Assembly: GCA_013076295.1 (NCBI GenBank)
Contig: RQOL01000612.1
Coordinates: 35,423-99,422 of the forward strand
DNA length: 64,000 bases
Origin: Sanderia malayensis
Taxonomy: Eukaryota; Cnidaria; Scyphozoa; Semaeostomeae; Pelagiidae
Direction: 5' to 3'
The notes under the pieces were generated by a model, which worked only from the letters and a program-made list of their open reading frames with translations, had not been told where the DNA came from and ran no database searches. Shown here piece by piece: positions 1 through 12,222 of this stretch. Numbering within the stretch: position 1 is the stretch's first letter; each line of letters starts with the position of its first letter. The position numbers and the translations under genes were made by a program.

Positions 1-1729
1 TAAACCGAACAGAGAGAAGCATTGCGATCGAATAGTATAGTATATCATAATTGGATCCATTTAATTCGAAATTTCGATTGGAGAATATACAATATTAAAA
101 ATACAACTCAAATTCATAAAAACATATTTAGGACTACAGGAATCCATGCAAGCAATACAAAAGCGCATTATGAAAATTTTAGAGGGCACCAAAGTGAAAT
201 GCTTCTGAACACGCATTCGAAAATTCGTCGTGATATAAAAGGGTTTTAAATACAGCAAATCATGAAAGTTCTCAATCAATTCACTCACATGTGACACGCC
301 AAATTGACGACTTTCGTGTTTTGAATTGCAGGTCAGTGAATCCATGTGAAGTGGGATTGGCCGTGCTTCTCCGCACGCCTTGCTTCAATGCTATATGAAA
401 ATAGCTGTTTTCGAGTGTGGCGAGTTAGGATTTCACGTCCAAATCTGCAGAAATCGAATTAGAATTTTAGTATTGATCCATCAGAGGTCTCTCAAACAAA
501 TCAGAGTCAATTTATAGAGACTATGATTGAGATTTTGAAAATATATTGCACGGCTGGAGAAATTTGAAAAGGGAGTTGTTGATCACGGAATCTGAGCTGA
601 ATAAAACAATACAGCTGAGGGGAAAATATAGAAAAAACTTAGCCACTTACCCGTGGAGTTCTTTGGGAAACAGTTCTGAATGGCAAGTTTCAAGTAAAAT
701 TCCAGTTGATTGCAAGGAAGGGCGGAATAGCTTTTAGACAACTGCATGTGCTTTGAATGGCTTTCGTTTGAGTGAAATCACGAAATTGTCGTTTCTGAAA
801 TTCGTTCTTTAGATGGTTGCATCCAGAACTGTATTTATAAAAGCAGAAATTGATCATTCATCGTTTTAGTATTCGATTTAGTACGCAAAAGATTTGTAAA
901 GGAAAGAATTATTTAGAATTTCAGGGCGCCTGGAAAGTTCTGTAAACAACGGATCAGAATAAATGCAAAACAAAATAAAAATAATACAGGAGTTTAGTAG
1001 AGGCAAATAGAAACAACTTAGGAACTTACCAGTTAAATCCCGAGAAGCTTTTAGTTGGAAATCTCGAGTAAAACGGCAGCAAAAATAAAACGCAGCCTAC
1101 AAAACGAAATAATTTCATTCGGTTTGTCCCGTCCCAAATTCGAAAATGGACATCCACTGCACGTTCGCTCAAGGAAGGAAGGAACTTCCTCGCCAATCAA
1201 AGTTCTCAGTAACAAAGCAGGCTGTCGGATTAGTGTCAAACGCAACAGGGATTCATTGTTTCGAAAACGGTAAACAACGCACGGTGGATCTTTCCAGAAG
1301 CACGACGTCATTTCAAATGCATTTAGCCACGGGGGTCGCATGGCACAACACGTTTTGTTCGATTCGATGCTCTAGTACGCATCAAAGCTGGGGACATCTC
1401 CCCCTCGCACGCAAACAAAGCCTTGGCACGGCAGTATCTGACAAAGTGCACAAAGCAAACTTGAAACGAAAACAAAGGGCGGAAGGATTTTCGAGGTAGA
1501 AACTTGAAAATATCTGGAAAACGAAAACGAATTTCGAAAAACAAAATAGATATTACAAATATACAGATTACTGGGAAGAATAATGCGTGGTTTTCGAAAA
1601 GAACAGATCGGGGAAATTTGAGGAGTAGTGTTCTCAAACGGCCGTCGCTGGGGGTCTTTGAGCGTTGTTTCCGTCACCGCTCCAATTTTATTATATAGAG
1701 ACCATCCTGCAGCGGCGGACACGTTAAGC

Positions 1730-2220
1730 AATCCGTTCTAATTAAAGTTGATTAAGTTGCGATAAGATCACTGTTCGTCGGACCCGCAAAGCAATGGAAC
1801 TTTATTTGAAATAATTGAAATGCTCCATTCCCCGATCACATGGTCCATGGAAGCCGTGAGTTCCAATTTTGATTCCAAGGTTGTTCCAGGTCCATGTTTT
1901 CTCTGATGATTTAACTTGAAACCATTCAAATCTTCAAAGTTGTATCCATTCCCCCATAGCATGGTGCAGCGGCAGACACGTTAAGCAATCCGTGCTAATT
2001 AAAGTTGATTAAGTTGCGATAAGTAAGATCACTGTTCGTCGGACACGCAAAGCAATGGAACTTTATTTGAAATAATTTAAATGCTCCACTCCCCGACCAC
2101 ATGGTCCATGGAAGCCGTGAGTTCCAATTTTGATTCCAAGGTTGTTCCAGGTCCATGTTTTCTCTGATGATTTAACTTGAAACCATTCAAATCTTCAAAG
2201 TTGTATCCATTCCCCCATAG
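1730..2220 (-). repeat. local tandem duplication of the unit tail (~237 bp x2)
   Basis: The end of a unit, including the tail motif around ACGTTAAGCAATCCG and one block of the 125-bp subrepeat, is present twice in succession (about 1730-1966 and 1967-2220) with very few differences. The neighbouring unit at 4161-4450 has only one copy. This is a recent unequal exchange inside the array. Confidence 0.75.
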
Positions 2221-2412
2221 CATGGTCCATGGAATCCCCGATCCCGAGTTCCATTCCAAGGTTGTTCTGGGTCCATGTTTTCTCCCATGATTTAATTTGA
2301 AATGATTCTGATCCTCATATTTCCATCCTTTTCCCCACGGAAGCCCCGAGGTCTGATTCCACCCCAAGGTTGCTGCAGGTCCATTTTTTCCACGATGCAA
2401 ATGTTCGTGCAC
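2077..2412 (-). repeat. 125-bp subrepeats with an open frame (array tail)
   Basis: Three imperfect copies of a ~123-125-bp subrepeat, read on the minus strand. Each carries a peptide core like KHGPGTTLEW and IPWTMLWGNGYNFEDLNGF, and the frame stays open for 111 codons. Equivalent blocks lie at 4225-4676 (minus) and 45488-45871 (plus, 127 codons). The degraded copies at 55120-55600 and 57720-58190 are no longer open throughout. I know no protein family of this kind. Because the period is close to a multiple of three, an open frame may be a by-product of the repeat. Confidence 0.6.
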
Positions 2413-4701
2413 TTCTGAGCGTGCCAGAAATGTCTCGATTTAAACCGAACAGAGAGAAGCATTGCGATCGAATAGTATATCAGACATGTATATCATATTG
2501 AATAGTATAGTATAGTATATCATAATTGGATCCATTTAATTCGAAATTTCGATTGGAGAATATACAATATTAAAAATACAGCTCAAATTCGTAAAAACAT
2601 ATTTACGACTACAGGAATCCATGCAAGCAATACAAAAGCGCATTATGAAAATTTTAGAGGGACACCAAAGTGAAATGCTTCTGAACACGCATTCGAAAAT
2701 TCGTGATATAAAAGGGTTTTAAATACAGCAGATCATGAAAGTTCTCAATCAATTCACTCACATGTGACATGCCAAATTGACGACTTTTGTGTTTTGAATT
2801 GCAGGTCAGTGAATCCATGTGAAGTGGGATTTGCCGTGCTTCTCCGCACGCCCTGCTTCAATGCAATATGAAAATAGCTGTTTTTGAGTGTGGCCAGTTA
2901 CACTTTCACATGGGAATCTGCAAAGATCGATTTAGAATTTTAGTATTGATCCATCAGAGCTGTTTGAAACAAATCAGAGTCAATTTATAGAGAATACGAT
3001 TGAGATTTTGAAAATATATTGCACGGCTGGAGAAAGTTGAAAAGCGAGTTGTTGATCACGGAATCTGAGCTAAATAAAACAATACAACTGAGCGGAAAAT
3101 ATAGAAAAAACGTAGCCACTCACCAGTGAAGTTCTTTGGGAAACAGTTGTGAATAGCAAGTTCCAAGTAAAATTCCAGTTGATTGCAAGGAAGGGCAGAA
3201 TAGCTTTTAGACAACTGCATGTGCTTTGAATGGCTTCGTTTCAGTGAAATCACGAAATTGCCGTTTCTGAAATTCGTTCTTTAGATGGTTGCATCCAAGC
3301 CTGTAATTATAAAAGCAGAAAGTGACAATTTATGGTTTTAGAATTCGATTTAGTAGTGAAAAGATTTGTAAAGTAAAACATTATTGAGAATTTTAGATCA
3401 CCCAGAAAGTTCTGTAAACAACGGATCTGAATAAATCGAAAATAAAATAAGAAGGACACAGAGGAGTTTAGTACAGGCAAATAGAAACAATTTAGCAACT
3501 TACCAGTTAAATCCTGAGAATCTTTTAGTTGGAAATCTCGAGTAAAACGGCAGCAAAAATAAAACGCAGCAACACAACGAAAGCAATTCATTCGGTTTGT
3601 CCCGTCCCAAATTCGAAAATGGACATCGACTGCACGCTCGCTCAAGGAAGGAAGCAACTTCCTCATCAATCAAAGGCAACAGTAAAAAAGGGTTGTCGGA
3701 TTAGTGTCAAACGCAACTGGGATTCATTGTTTCGAAAACGGTAAACAACGCACGATCGATCTTTCCAGAAGCATGACATCATCCAGACGCAATAATTGTC
3801 AGGGGGTCGCACGGCACAACGGGTTTTGTTCGACTCGATGCTTTAGTACGTATCGAAGCTCGGGACAACTCCCCCTCGCACGGAAAACAAAAGCCTCGGC
3901 ACTGCAGTATCTGACAAAGTGCACAAAGCAACCTTGAAACGAAAACAAAGGGCGGAAGGATTTTCGAGGTAGAAACTTGAAAATATCTGGAAAACGAAAA
4001 CGAATTTCGAAAAACAAAATAGTAATAGACGTGAGTGGAATAATTGCGAGTGGTTTTCGAAAAGAACAGATCGGGGAAATTTGAGTGTTCTCAAACGCCC
4101 GTCGCTGGGTCTTTGAGCGTGTTTCCGTCACCGCTCACGTTTAGTATATAGAGACCATCCTGCAGCGGCGGACACGTTAAGCAATCCGTTCTAATTAAAG
4201 TTGATTAAGTTGCGATAAGTAAGATCACTGTTCGTCGGACACGCAAAGCAATGGAACTTTATTTGAAATAATTGAAATGCTCCATTCCCCGACCACATGG
4301 TCCATGGAAGCCGTGAGTTCCAATTTTGATTCCAAGGTTGTTCCAGGTCCATGTTTTCTCTGATGATTTAACTTGAAACCATTCAAATCTTCAAAGTTGT
4401 ATCCATTCCCCCATAGCATGGTCCATGGAATCCCCGTCCCGAGTTCCATTCCAAGGTTGTTCTGGGTCCATGTTTTCTCCCATGATTTAATTTGAAATGA
4501 TTCTGATCCTCATATTTCCATCCTTTCCCCATGGAAGCCCCGAGGTCTGATTCCATTCCAAGGTTGCTCCAGGTCCATTTTTCCACGATGCAAATGTTCG
4601 TGCACTTCTGAGCGTGCCAGAAATGTCTCGATTTAAACCGAACAGAGAGAAGCATTGCGATCGAATAGTATATCATACATGTATATCATATTGAATAGTA
4701 T

Positions 4702-4801
4702 NNNNNNNNNNNNNNNNNNNNNNNNNNNNNNNNNNNNNNNNNNNNNNNNNNNNNNNNNNNNNNNNNNNNNNNNNNNNNNNNNNNNNNNNNNNNNNNNNNN
4801 N
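4702..4801. other. scaffold gap (100 N)
   Basis: Exactly 100 N, the usual placeholder for a gap of unknown size. It lies between the HERC1-like exons and the repeat array, so exons and part of an intron may be missing and the join is not proven. Confidence 0.98.
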
Positions 4802-4820
4802 GCGAAAATTGTGTACGAAC

Positions 4821-7800
4821 CTGTCCACCTGATGTCAATGCGAGTGAAGACTGGCATCCACTGATGACCTTTCTCATGTGAATTCCTTGCAATGTTTCAA
4901 TGACCTGCAAACATACAAGTTGATACACTTGGATCTAGATTTAGGTTTAGGTTGGATCCAAACCAGCAAAAACAGAGACTTGCTCTTACTTACAGCAAAG
5001 AACTAACGACGCTTGAAGATATCAAGAATCCTAAACTGTAAACATGCATAAAGCAACTGCAGTAAGCAAGGACAATAGAAATTTACTCATAAAAGTTTAA
5101 AATCTGTGGGCCCCACCTTTGGGTTGAAAATACGATTGTTATCGCCGTGTCCAAGTTTACCTGTGAAAAGAAAGAGCAAACTTTACTTATGCATCCTTAT
5201 AAAGTATTTTATATATTAAACATATTAAGTACTTTATATATTAAACATATATAAAGTACTTTATTCAAAATAAACAAAGAATATACTCAAGATATATACA
5301 GTTTTTTAATTGGTGCATATAAAATATTTTTTTCGAAATGCATAAAATACTTTATTCGAGATGCATAAAGTATTTTACTAAAAAGAGCAAAATGGAAGCT
5401 TTCATAAAGTATTTTACTAAAAAGAGCAAGGTGGAAGCTTTTAGAATATTTATCAGATATAAGAATACATTTGCGAACCTACCATTATCACCAGCTCCAA
5501 ACGACCAGACTTCTAGTCCATCCATTGACAGTGCAAGAGTGTGAGAGCTGGCGCACACGACTTGACAAACCGGTGCTATGTTCTTGACCAAAGTTGGAAT
5601 GCTTTTGCTTGAGCTATCACCGTGTCCTTTGAGCAAAAAGATGTTTAATGAAGCACTGAATTACAACAAATAAATCAAGTAAAAAACTCATGCGTGTAAA
5701 ATATGAGGTTTTTTAAATTCGCAATTGTGCATTGATTGTGTATTATCTAGCCACCTGTTTGGTAGCTTTAGCCAGGAAAAGACATTACAGCACATACAAA
5801 AACCAAGTACTCAGCACCAAGTGCGATAGAAAAACGCTTAACGCATTCCGGGCATCGAGATCTAACTTTGTCTACATTAAAAACCCGCGTGCAAGAAACA
5901 GTAGATCGAAAACCGTTCAGGCTGATATTTCTGTTCAAACAATAGAATTAACAATAAACTATTGTCTCTGAACAATAAGCTGGATGAGAAATACAGAGGT
6001 TCGTACATGCGGGTCGTTGTGTAAAGTATCTTACCCAAACGACCGTAGTCTCCTTCACCCCAAGTGTATAATTCTCCTTCATCTGTTACTGCCCCACTGT
6101 GTCGATTGCCAGCAGATATTTGAATGACAAACTAAAAAAGAAATGATGCTATTATCATGAGTTCCAAGCAAGCAAGTAAGTATATTTACTTCCAAACTAA
6201 TCAAATCCACTTGCTTCTAAACCACGTTGAGTTAACTTCGGGAAGGCAAGTAAAACTACTTCTTGAGGTATGGGTTACACGAGCAAGAACATTAATTGTG
6301 AAAATAAAAACAGGAATTTTCTATTGAAGTAATAAATTGGTTTATTCTCAATGAAAAGCATTATGAGCATTATTAACAAGAAACAACAGCTTGAATAGAA
6401 ATAAATTTGCACTGATATACACCCATTTTTTATAAGAAACCCTTTATAAGAAACCATAGACCCCTATTTTCAAAATTTAAGAAACTTTGGTGGGAGATCG
6501 TGTGTGACTAAAAAAAGTTAAGAAACTTTCCATGTCGTTTTAACGAGAAAAAATGTCAAAAACAACTTGCCCACTTCATTCCCACAGATTTGTAACAAAT
6601 CTCAACAATGTTAAGAAACTTGCTAAGAAACTTTTTGTACCATAATTAGGTACGAAACCCTGAGAAACTAAGAAACCCTGGTACGAAAATTTTGCATAGT
6701 TGCTCATACAAAAAATGAGTGTACCTTATCTTTTATTCCTGCTCTGATTCGCTTTGGTGTTTTCTGCATTAGTGTGTTGCCATGCCCAAGTTTACCATAA
6801 TCACCTAAAGAAGTAGTCAATCGCATCACTTCTAATCCAAGGAACAAAGAATTTATACCAACTGCACCCACATTGATAGCAGCTATCATAGTTAAAGCAG
6901 TGGCGTAACGCACCTTTGAGCGCAAAACTAAGGGCCCCAAACAATCAGGCCCCGAGGGGGTCCCAGTGAAACTTTGTGAAAAATTGTTTTTGGGATATAC
7001 TCTATAATAGCCCCGGTACTTAAAGTAAAACTTCCTAGAAATCTTCTATTTAACCTGATTTTATATCTTAATAATTGTTTGTTGATGTTAGTTAATGTTA
7101 TTTAAAACTTGTACAAGGCTTTAAAAAATAGAGGCCACAAACCCCTACTTTGACTAACGGCCCCACACTGCTCCGTTACGCCATTGAGTTAAAGTGACTA
7201 TCCAGCATACAAATACCCGCTTATTTTATTTCACAGTATGAAGCTTTGATTAAATCAAGCAACCGTGTGAAGGAAATTGAACTTACCATCTCCCCAGCTG
7301 AACACTTGTCCATCTGTTGTTAAAGCCAGTGTATGCCCGTCAGAGCCCTTTGAAGAGGCCACCTGACAAACTGTTTTATTTGAAGGCATCAATGTTATCT
7401 TCAGCTTGGATTGGTTTGTTGAGTCACCCATTCCGAGTCGACCATAGCTGCCCTAAAATTGATATATATGTATACATGGGCAGTTAAAATCCATTGTCTC
7501 AAAAAAATTATTGAAATTTGTTCGAGATAATGAATGTTCGAAATAGCAGATGTCAGAACTATACTATACCAACGCGAGGGGGAATAGCAAATCGTTCGAG
7601 AAAGTGAATTGAATGTCAGCAATATATATTTGTTGAGGGTGTAATTTTCAAGGTTTGTTTTATTTGAGGAGCATTTTTTAGGACTTTTTTATTTGACGGG
7701 GTGATTTTTGAGGTTTATTCATGACGAAATGTGGTGCTACAGTGAAGGACTAGTTGAGAGTAAGGAAAGAGAGAAAAAGGAAAGGAATGAAAGAGATTCC

Positions 7801-9776
7801 GGTGTAGATTTTACATACTTTGCCGCATGCAAACAAGGCTCCGCTGTTATCAATGACAAATGTGCAATACTGTCCAGCCTCGACCTGAAACAGCGAATGA
7901 TAGCGAATTGAATAGAAGTGAGGAAAATATAGAATGGGATGGAATGGAATGGGATGGAATGGATGAGTTGGAATGGAATGGGAAAGGCTTAAGCAAAAGA
8001 AAACGAGGGAATTGTGGAAACGAAAATAAATAAGAAAAAAATGAAATGAATAGAAATAAATTGAATGGATATCTGTAGGGTGTTGAAAACAAAACAAAAA
8101 GAAACAGCATCAAGAAAATGCAAAATAGAAAAATAGAAAAATGACTTCATTCCATAAACATAACCTGTGCAGCCTGTGAAAAAGCATTACTTTGCTTGCA
8201 TGACATAACTTTTTCTTGAAACTCTTCACCAAGTTGATGGCTGCTATTACTTCCCCAGACAAATGCTTGATTCGCTTGCAAACTGTCCTGGTTTTTTGTT
8301 GAGTTTTTCACATCATCGAAGAGAGAAAGACTTTGGACATATTCCACTGCAAGCTGAGTAACCTAAGCACAGATAAACGCTACTTCTTGCAGATCATGCA
8401 GTGAAAATATTAGTACATTTATCAGTTAAAAGGACAACAATGATAGCAAACCTCTTTTAGCATAAAAAGCGATGCTTGGTGTATTGGCAATTGACTTTGA
8501 GTTTCTGAATCTATCACCTCTGTGTCTTTGGAAAGGTTTTCTCTGTCATTCTGAAATAAAATCAATCAATTTTAGACATTATCTAAATTTCCGATCCATT
8601 GAGCATGATTGAGTGTAAATGGGTGAAAGTAGATGAAAAATTGGTAGTCAGAAGGAGTGAATACATACCCGGCTTGATTTTATCTGTAGAAGCCAATAGT
8701 TAAGATTCTCCACTGGCAAGAATATGCATTTTCCAGAAATTGCAGACAAAAAGGCAACCTCAATCCATTCCAGAATCGACAACAATGAGCCCCTCTGTAG
8801 AGATAACCCCAACAAAAAGTCAGCGCAAAGATTCTTTCCTTCTTCATCGCTGATCGATCTCCCTTTGATGATTTCTGACAAGAATCGCATCACTTGATCC
8901 AGACTTTCTCTCGCCAGTTTTGGCAGCTTTGCTTCGTTGGCAAGCGAGAGGGGAGGGAGTGAGAGAACAACATCAGATGCTGTGTTTAAAATATCGTTGC
9001 AGAGACCGTGGTTTGCAGCATCACTGCTCTGCTGCCATGACTGACGCATCAGTGAAAACAGCAAACTTATTCCCGTCTTCACACCCATCTGCATCAAAAC
9101 TTCCGTGCCGGACAGGGCTGTGTCACCTGTTCGAATGCACCTGCTTTGCTTTCTTGTCCCTGCCCGGATTTGCGGGGTTTATCTAAAGGTGCATATTTGA
9201 TGCAGTGGAACTTTTTTGACAATGCCTCTAATATGGCACTGACCAAGTGTACTCGTTTTGACAAAGCTACAGGAAACGGATAACTTGCAATGAACTCTGT
9301 GATCTTTTGCTTCTCTGCACAGACAATATCATTGAGATATTTTGCCTGCCTCTCTTGGGATGGAGGCTCTTCTTCGTAATCCTGGATGTACTGAGACTGT
9401 CTGACTTTCCCCACATCACCCTGGTGAGTTGATATTTTGCATTTTTCAACCAGATGAGACGTCTCTCCTCTATCCAGCAACACTTTTGTATCTGCCATTA
9501 TCAAATTATCAGTCATAGAGTCTACATGATGGCCTTTGTGCTGTTCGGTTGGGCTAACGCCGTTCACATTCACTTCCAGACCATTCTCATTGTTGTCATT
9601 ATTGCGACTTGGCTCACCACCAATCAGTGGCTCACCAGGAAGGTTATTAACAATGTTTTCGACATTCTGACCTTGCTCATATTGGTGTTGTTGTTGATGT
9701 GCTTGAACAAATTGAACAAAGTTTTCCATTGTCATCTGGTTCAGCTCCATAGATGAGCAATACTCTGTTAACAAAC
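4821..9776 (-). CDS. HERC1: HERC1-like giant E3 ubiquitin ligase, N-terminal part
   Basis: Five-prime part of a HERC1-type gene. HERC1 is a very large HECT-type E3 ubiquitin ligase with RCC1 propellers. Exons found by GT-AG sites and phase: 9776-8669, 8550-8452, 8362-8165, 7884-7819, 7452-7287, 6804-6725, 6131-6035, 5626-5483, 5160-5117 and 4904-4821; from 8669 onward every junction keeps frame. The first exon holds the family region ending in [15 protein letters not shown]. The others hold RCC1 repeats, with cores such as [28 protein letters not shown] and DYGKLGHGN, in the order seen in animal HERC1. The start is uncertain: ATG at 9750 is possible, and a donor-like site at 9985 suggests an upstream exon. 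Near 9100 the frame shifts by one base with no plausible intron, so an indel (real or assembly) is likely. The rest of the gene, including the HECT domain, is absent. Confidence 0.9.
6420..6700. repeat. AAGAAACT-rich repeat, remote relative of the TATAAGAAACC MITEs
   Basis: Within a HERC1 intron, this stretch has several copies of TAAGAAACT and begins with a TTTTTTATAAGAAACC block like the ends of the MITEs at 21638 and 29050. No clean terminal inverted repeat is left. It is probably an old, decayed member. Confidence 0.45.
6898..7186. mobile_element. hAT-type MITE with 8-bp target duplication
   Basis: A 289-bp element begins CAGTGGCGTAACG and ends CGTTACGCCATTG, and is flanked by an exact 8-bp duplication AGTTAAAG (6890-6897 and 7187-7194). 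Short CAG-type inverted ends and an 8-bp duplication are the hAT signature. It encodes nothing and lies in a HERC1 intron. Confidence 0.85.
7931..7985 (+). repeat. GGAAT/GGGAT microsatellite
   Basis: Short pentamer-based run of GGAATGGGAT type in a HERC1 intron. Simple sequence with no other signal. Confidence 0.7.
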
Positions 9777-11139
9777 CTGTCTCTGCTTACTCTCTTTACT
9801 TGCATTCCATGCCTCAATAATAAGATAAATACTTCACTTTACTTTAGTAGAGAGATTGCTTATTATATGCTGGAGGAACAAGCATTGCGACTCAACAACA
9901 TAACATTTTGTCTATTATTATGACAACACAACAAGCCTCAACTCGGCAAACATATTCTGTAGATATTAAAATTGAATAAAACTTACGTTTAGCCAATTTC
10001 CAGATGAAAGGGATACAGATGTTTCGTTATCAATCAACAAGCGGCCATATTAAGGCATTAAAAAATAACATTCACCAAACCAAGGTATGTGAAAACAAAA
10101 CAAAACGAGGCTTTCAAATTTCACGATTTCATCTACGTCATTTACGCTCCTACGCACTCCAGATCAATATGCTGCTGCGTATGCTGAGAGCTTTCAGGTA
10201 ACTTCTCTACAAATCCTTTTATCACCATAGAGATATTATTTTTACGTTCATATTATTCTGTCTCTATGCTCATCATCTATACACCTTTCATGATGGATGC
10301 TTCAGCCATGCTATGGAGCCTCTTTCCATTACATCACGTATCTCCTGCACATCGCTGTATAATATGTTAGTGTTCGTGCAAATAGGGGCGCAGTAACCGC
10401 GGGATTAGGGGAGGAGGACCATGATCTCCCACTTTTAGGCAAACTATGCAAAAGCGCTCCTCCGAAAACCAAAGGTGCCCTTTCCAAGTCTAAAATTGGT
10501 CAGGGTGTGATCATGTGCCATTTTTGACCTGATCCTCAACCTTTTAGATGTTGCGTCCCTGTATGCAGACCACATCGATATACTCAACTCACTCATAAAT
10601 TCTCTTATCACTCATTCCATGCATCTGTACATAAATGCATAAAAATTTTTTCCGGTCAAACCTTGAATGGCAACATAAATGCATAAATGCCCACAAACAT
10701 GCTATGCAATACTATGCAATGCCATAAAACACCATATAACTCCATCCAATACAGTACAACACAATTTCAACAATTTTCAAATAAATAAAAATCTGTTTAT
10801 TCAAAATAACGGCAAAATAATTGGCAGCATTTATAGGTTATGTCTACGGTTATTCATAATTTAAAGGACAAGGGAAGCTTAATAAACAGGAGGCGTAAAT
10901 TAAAGTCTCCGTTTGAAAAGGGGTTACTAAGCTTAAGGGGTTACAAAAATGAAGAAAGAGAGTTGATTTTAATTGAGATCAAATAAAGATAAAATCTTAC
11001 AGAGTGGCATAGAATTGCCATATATACGGGTTTAATGTCATTTCATTTCAGCTATGCATATCAGAGAATGAAATTAAGAAGTAATGAGGAGTACTTTTGT
11101 TATTGACAACAATATTGAAGATAGACATTGTTTCATTCA
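9777..11139. other. intergenic stretch upstream of HERC1
   Basis: The HERC1 promoter should lie here, but no clear core element is visible. A donor-like site at about 9985 (GTAAGT on the minus strand) may close an upstream 5-prime exon. Around 10640-10740 there are short ATGCATAAATGC/CTATGCAATA repeats. Nothing else was recognised. Confidence 0.4.
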
Positions 11140-11177
11140 CCTACAGTCCTCCGCTCTACCAACTGAGCTCTTGGTGG
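11140..11177 (-). tRNA. tRNA-Tyr 5-prime half (pseudogene or permuted piece)
   Basis: On the minus strand this reads as the first half of a tRNA: acceptor CCACCAA, then a D arm containing GCTCAGTTGGTAGAGC, then an anticodon arm with GTA (tyrosine) followed by G. Animal tRNA-Tyr genes usually have their intron exactly at this point, and the sequence departs from tRNA after it. No 3-prime half follows on the same side. A matching 3-prime half lies on the other side of the fold-back element at 12196-12222, that is, upstream on the same strand. Confidence 0.7.
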
Positions 11178-11187
11178 ATGTGATGTA

Positions 11188-12129
11188 CACTGGGGTTCCA
11201 AAAGTATTGCAACGCCTGATAAAAAATCGCGTCTAGAAGTGGCCCTAGGCCTGAGCAATGAAATTTACATAAAAATATATAAATACCAAACGGGTTTCAA
11301 TAACGAATTTCTTTAGCAGAAGTATACTCAAAATTTCACAAATTTTCAAATGAAAACATAATTTAAACTATGTCATATTGTTTTGCAATAATATTAAAAG
11401 AAAACTGCGAAGAGGTCCCTTGAAAAATGTTTACGAAAATTCTTCGAAGTGGAAAAATTATAATAATTATAATTTCTTTCACTCAAAGCCACGCAAATTC
11501 TCTCTCATTTAAAAGAGAATGTTTTAAAACTTTGAAAAATATAATAATTATTTAGGTAACTGTCTTGACCTTTTACAATTCACAGTTTAAGTATTTGTTT
11601 ATCATTTTAGGAATTTGATTTGACAAAACCTATTTTTCCGTAATATTTTTTTTCAGAGTAAAAAGGAAGGTTAAGTGCCATAACAAAAAATCAGACATGG
11701 ATATTCCTATAATTTGATTCAAATATTATAATTTGCTATAATTTTCAAGGGCTTAATATTTTCTGAAGTGAACGAAAATTTTATTTTTTAAAACCCCATT
11801 TGAAATTTGAAAAACAAAACATATGCTTCTGAAGTTGTAAACAAAGACCTAAACGTTTTAATTATTCTACTTCGATAAATTTTCGCAAACATTTTTAAGG
11901 GACCTCTTCGCAGTTTTCTTTAAATATTATTATAAAACAATATGATATAGTTTAAATTATGTTTTCACTTGAAAATCTATGAAATTCTGAGTATATTTCT
12001 GCTAAAGAAATTCGCGATTGAAACCCGTTTGGTAGTTTTATATTGTTATGTAAATTTTCTTGCTTAGGCCTCGGGCCACTTTTAGACGCCATTTTTATCA
12101 GGCGTTGCAATACTTTTGGAACCCCAGTG
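11188..12129. mobile_element. 942-bp fold-back DNA element, ~270-bp inverted repeats, TA target
   Basis: The ends CACTGGGGTTCCAAAAGTA and the reverse complement of the same sequence continue as a nearly perfect inverted repeat for about 270 bp on each side (11188-11460 and 11870-12129), around an AT-rich middle with no coding frame. TA flanks both ends (11186-11187 and 12130-12131). A TA target with CACTG-type ends suggests mobilisation by a Tc1/mariner-like transposase, but no transposase is present. Confidence 0.85.
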
Positions 12130-12195
12130 TACCATCGAAATCAAGATCAAATCTTTAGCTATTTCCCCAATTGAAAGACTAATGCAAAATGTTTG

Positions 12196-12222
12196 TCCAC
12201 CGAGTCGGATTTGAACCAGCGC
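12196..12222 (-). tRNA. tRNA-Tyr-like 3-prime half (T arm and acceptor)
   Basis: On the minus strand this gives a T arm with loop TTCAAAT and then TCGGTGGA. That acceptor pairs with the CCACCAA of the half at 11140-11177 at six of seven positions. The BEL element in this window has a primer-binding site ending in the same TCCACCGAG motif, which supports this as a genuine tRNA acceptor of this genome. The anticodon arm is not visible beside it. Confidence 0.6.

Larger units (their letters stand above)
1..4701 (-). repeat. tandem array of ~2.5-kb gene-like units (minus copy)
   Basis: Two and a half units of a large tandem repeat, read on the minus strand. Unit starts, marked by a conserved block reading CTATATA...GAGCGG, lie near 1700 and 4150, giving a period of about 2.45 kb. 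The same unit recurs in the opposite orientation at 43727-58350. Each unit holds a promoter-like start, two introns with matching splice signals (minus-strand donors near 1027 and 647, acceptors near 828 and 433; equivalents near 3502, 3126, 3303 and 2912 in the second unit), then 125-bp subrepeats and a 60-bp tail repeat. No known protein is recognised. The array stops at the scaffold gap, so its join to the HERC1 gene may be an assembly product. It could be a multicopy spliced RNA gene, a decayed gene family or a complex satellite. Confidence 0.8.

Noticed and set aside
7931..7985. Centromeric GGAAT-type satellite
   Set aside because: Only about 55 bp in an intron; ordinary microsatellite.
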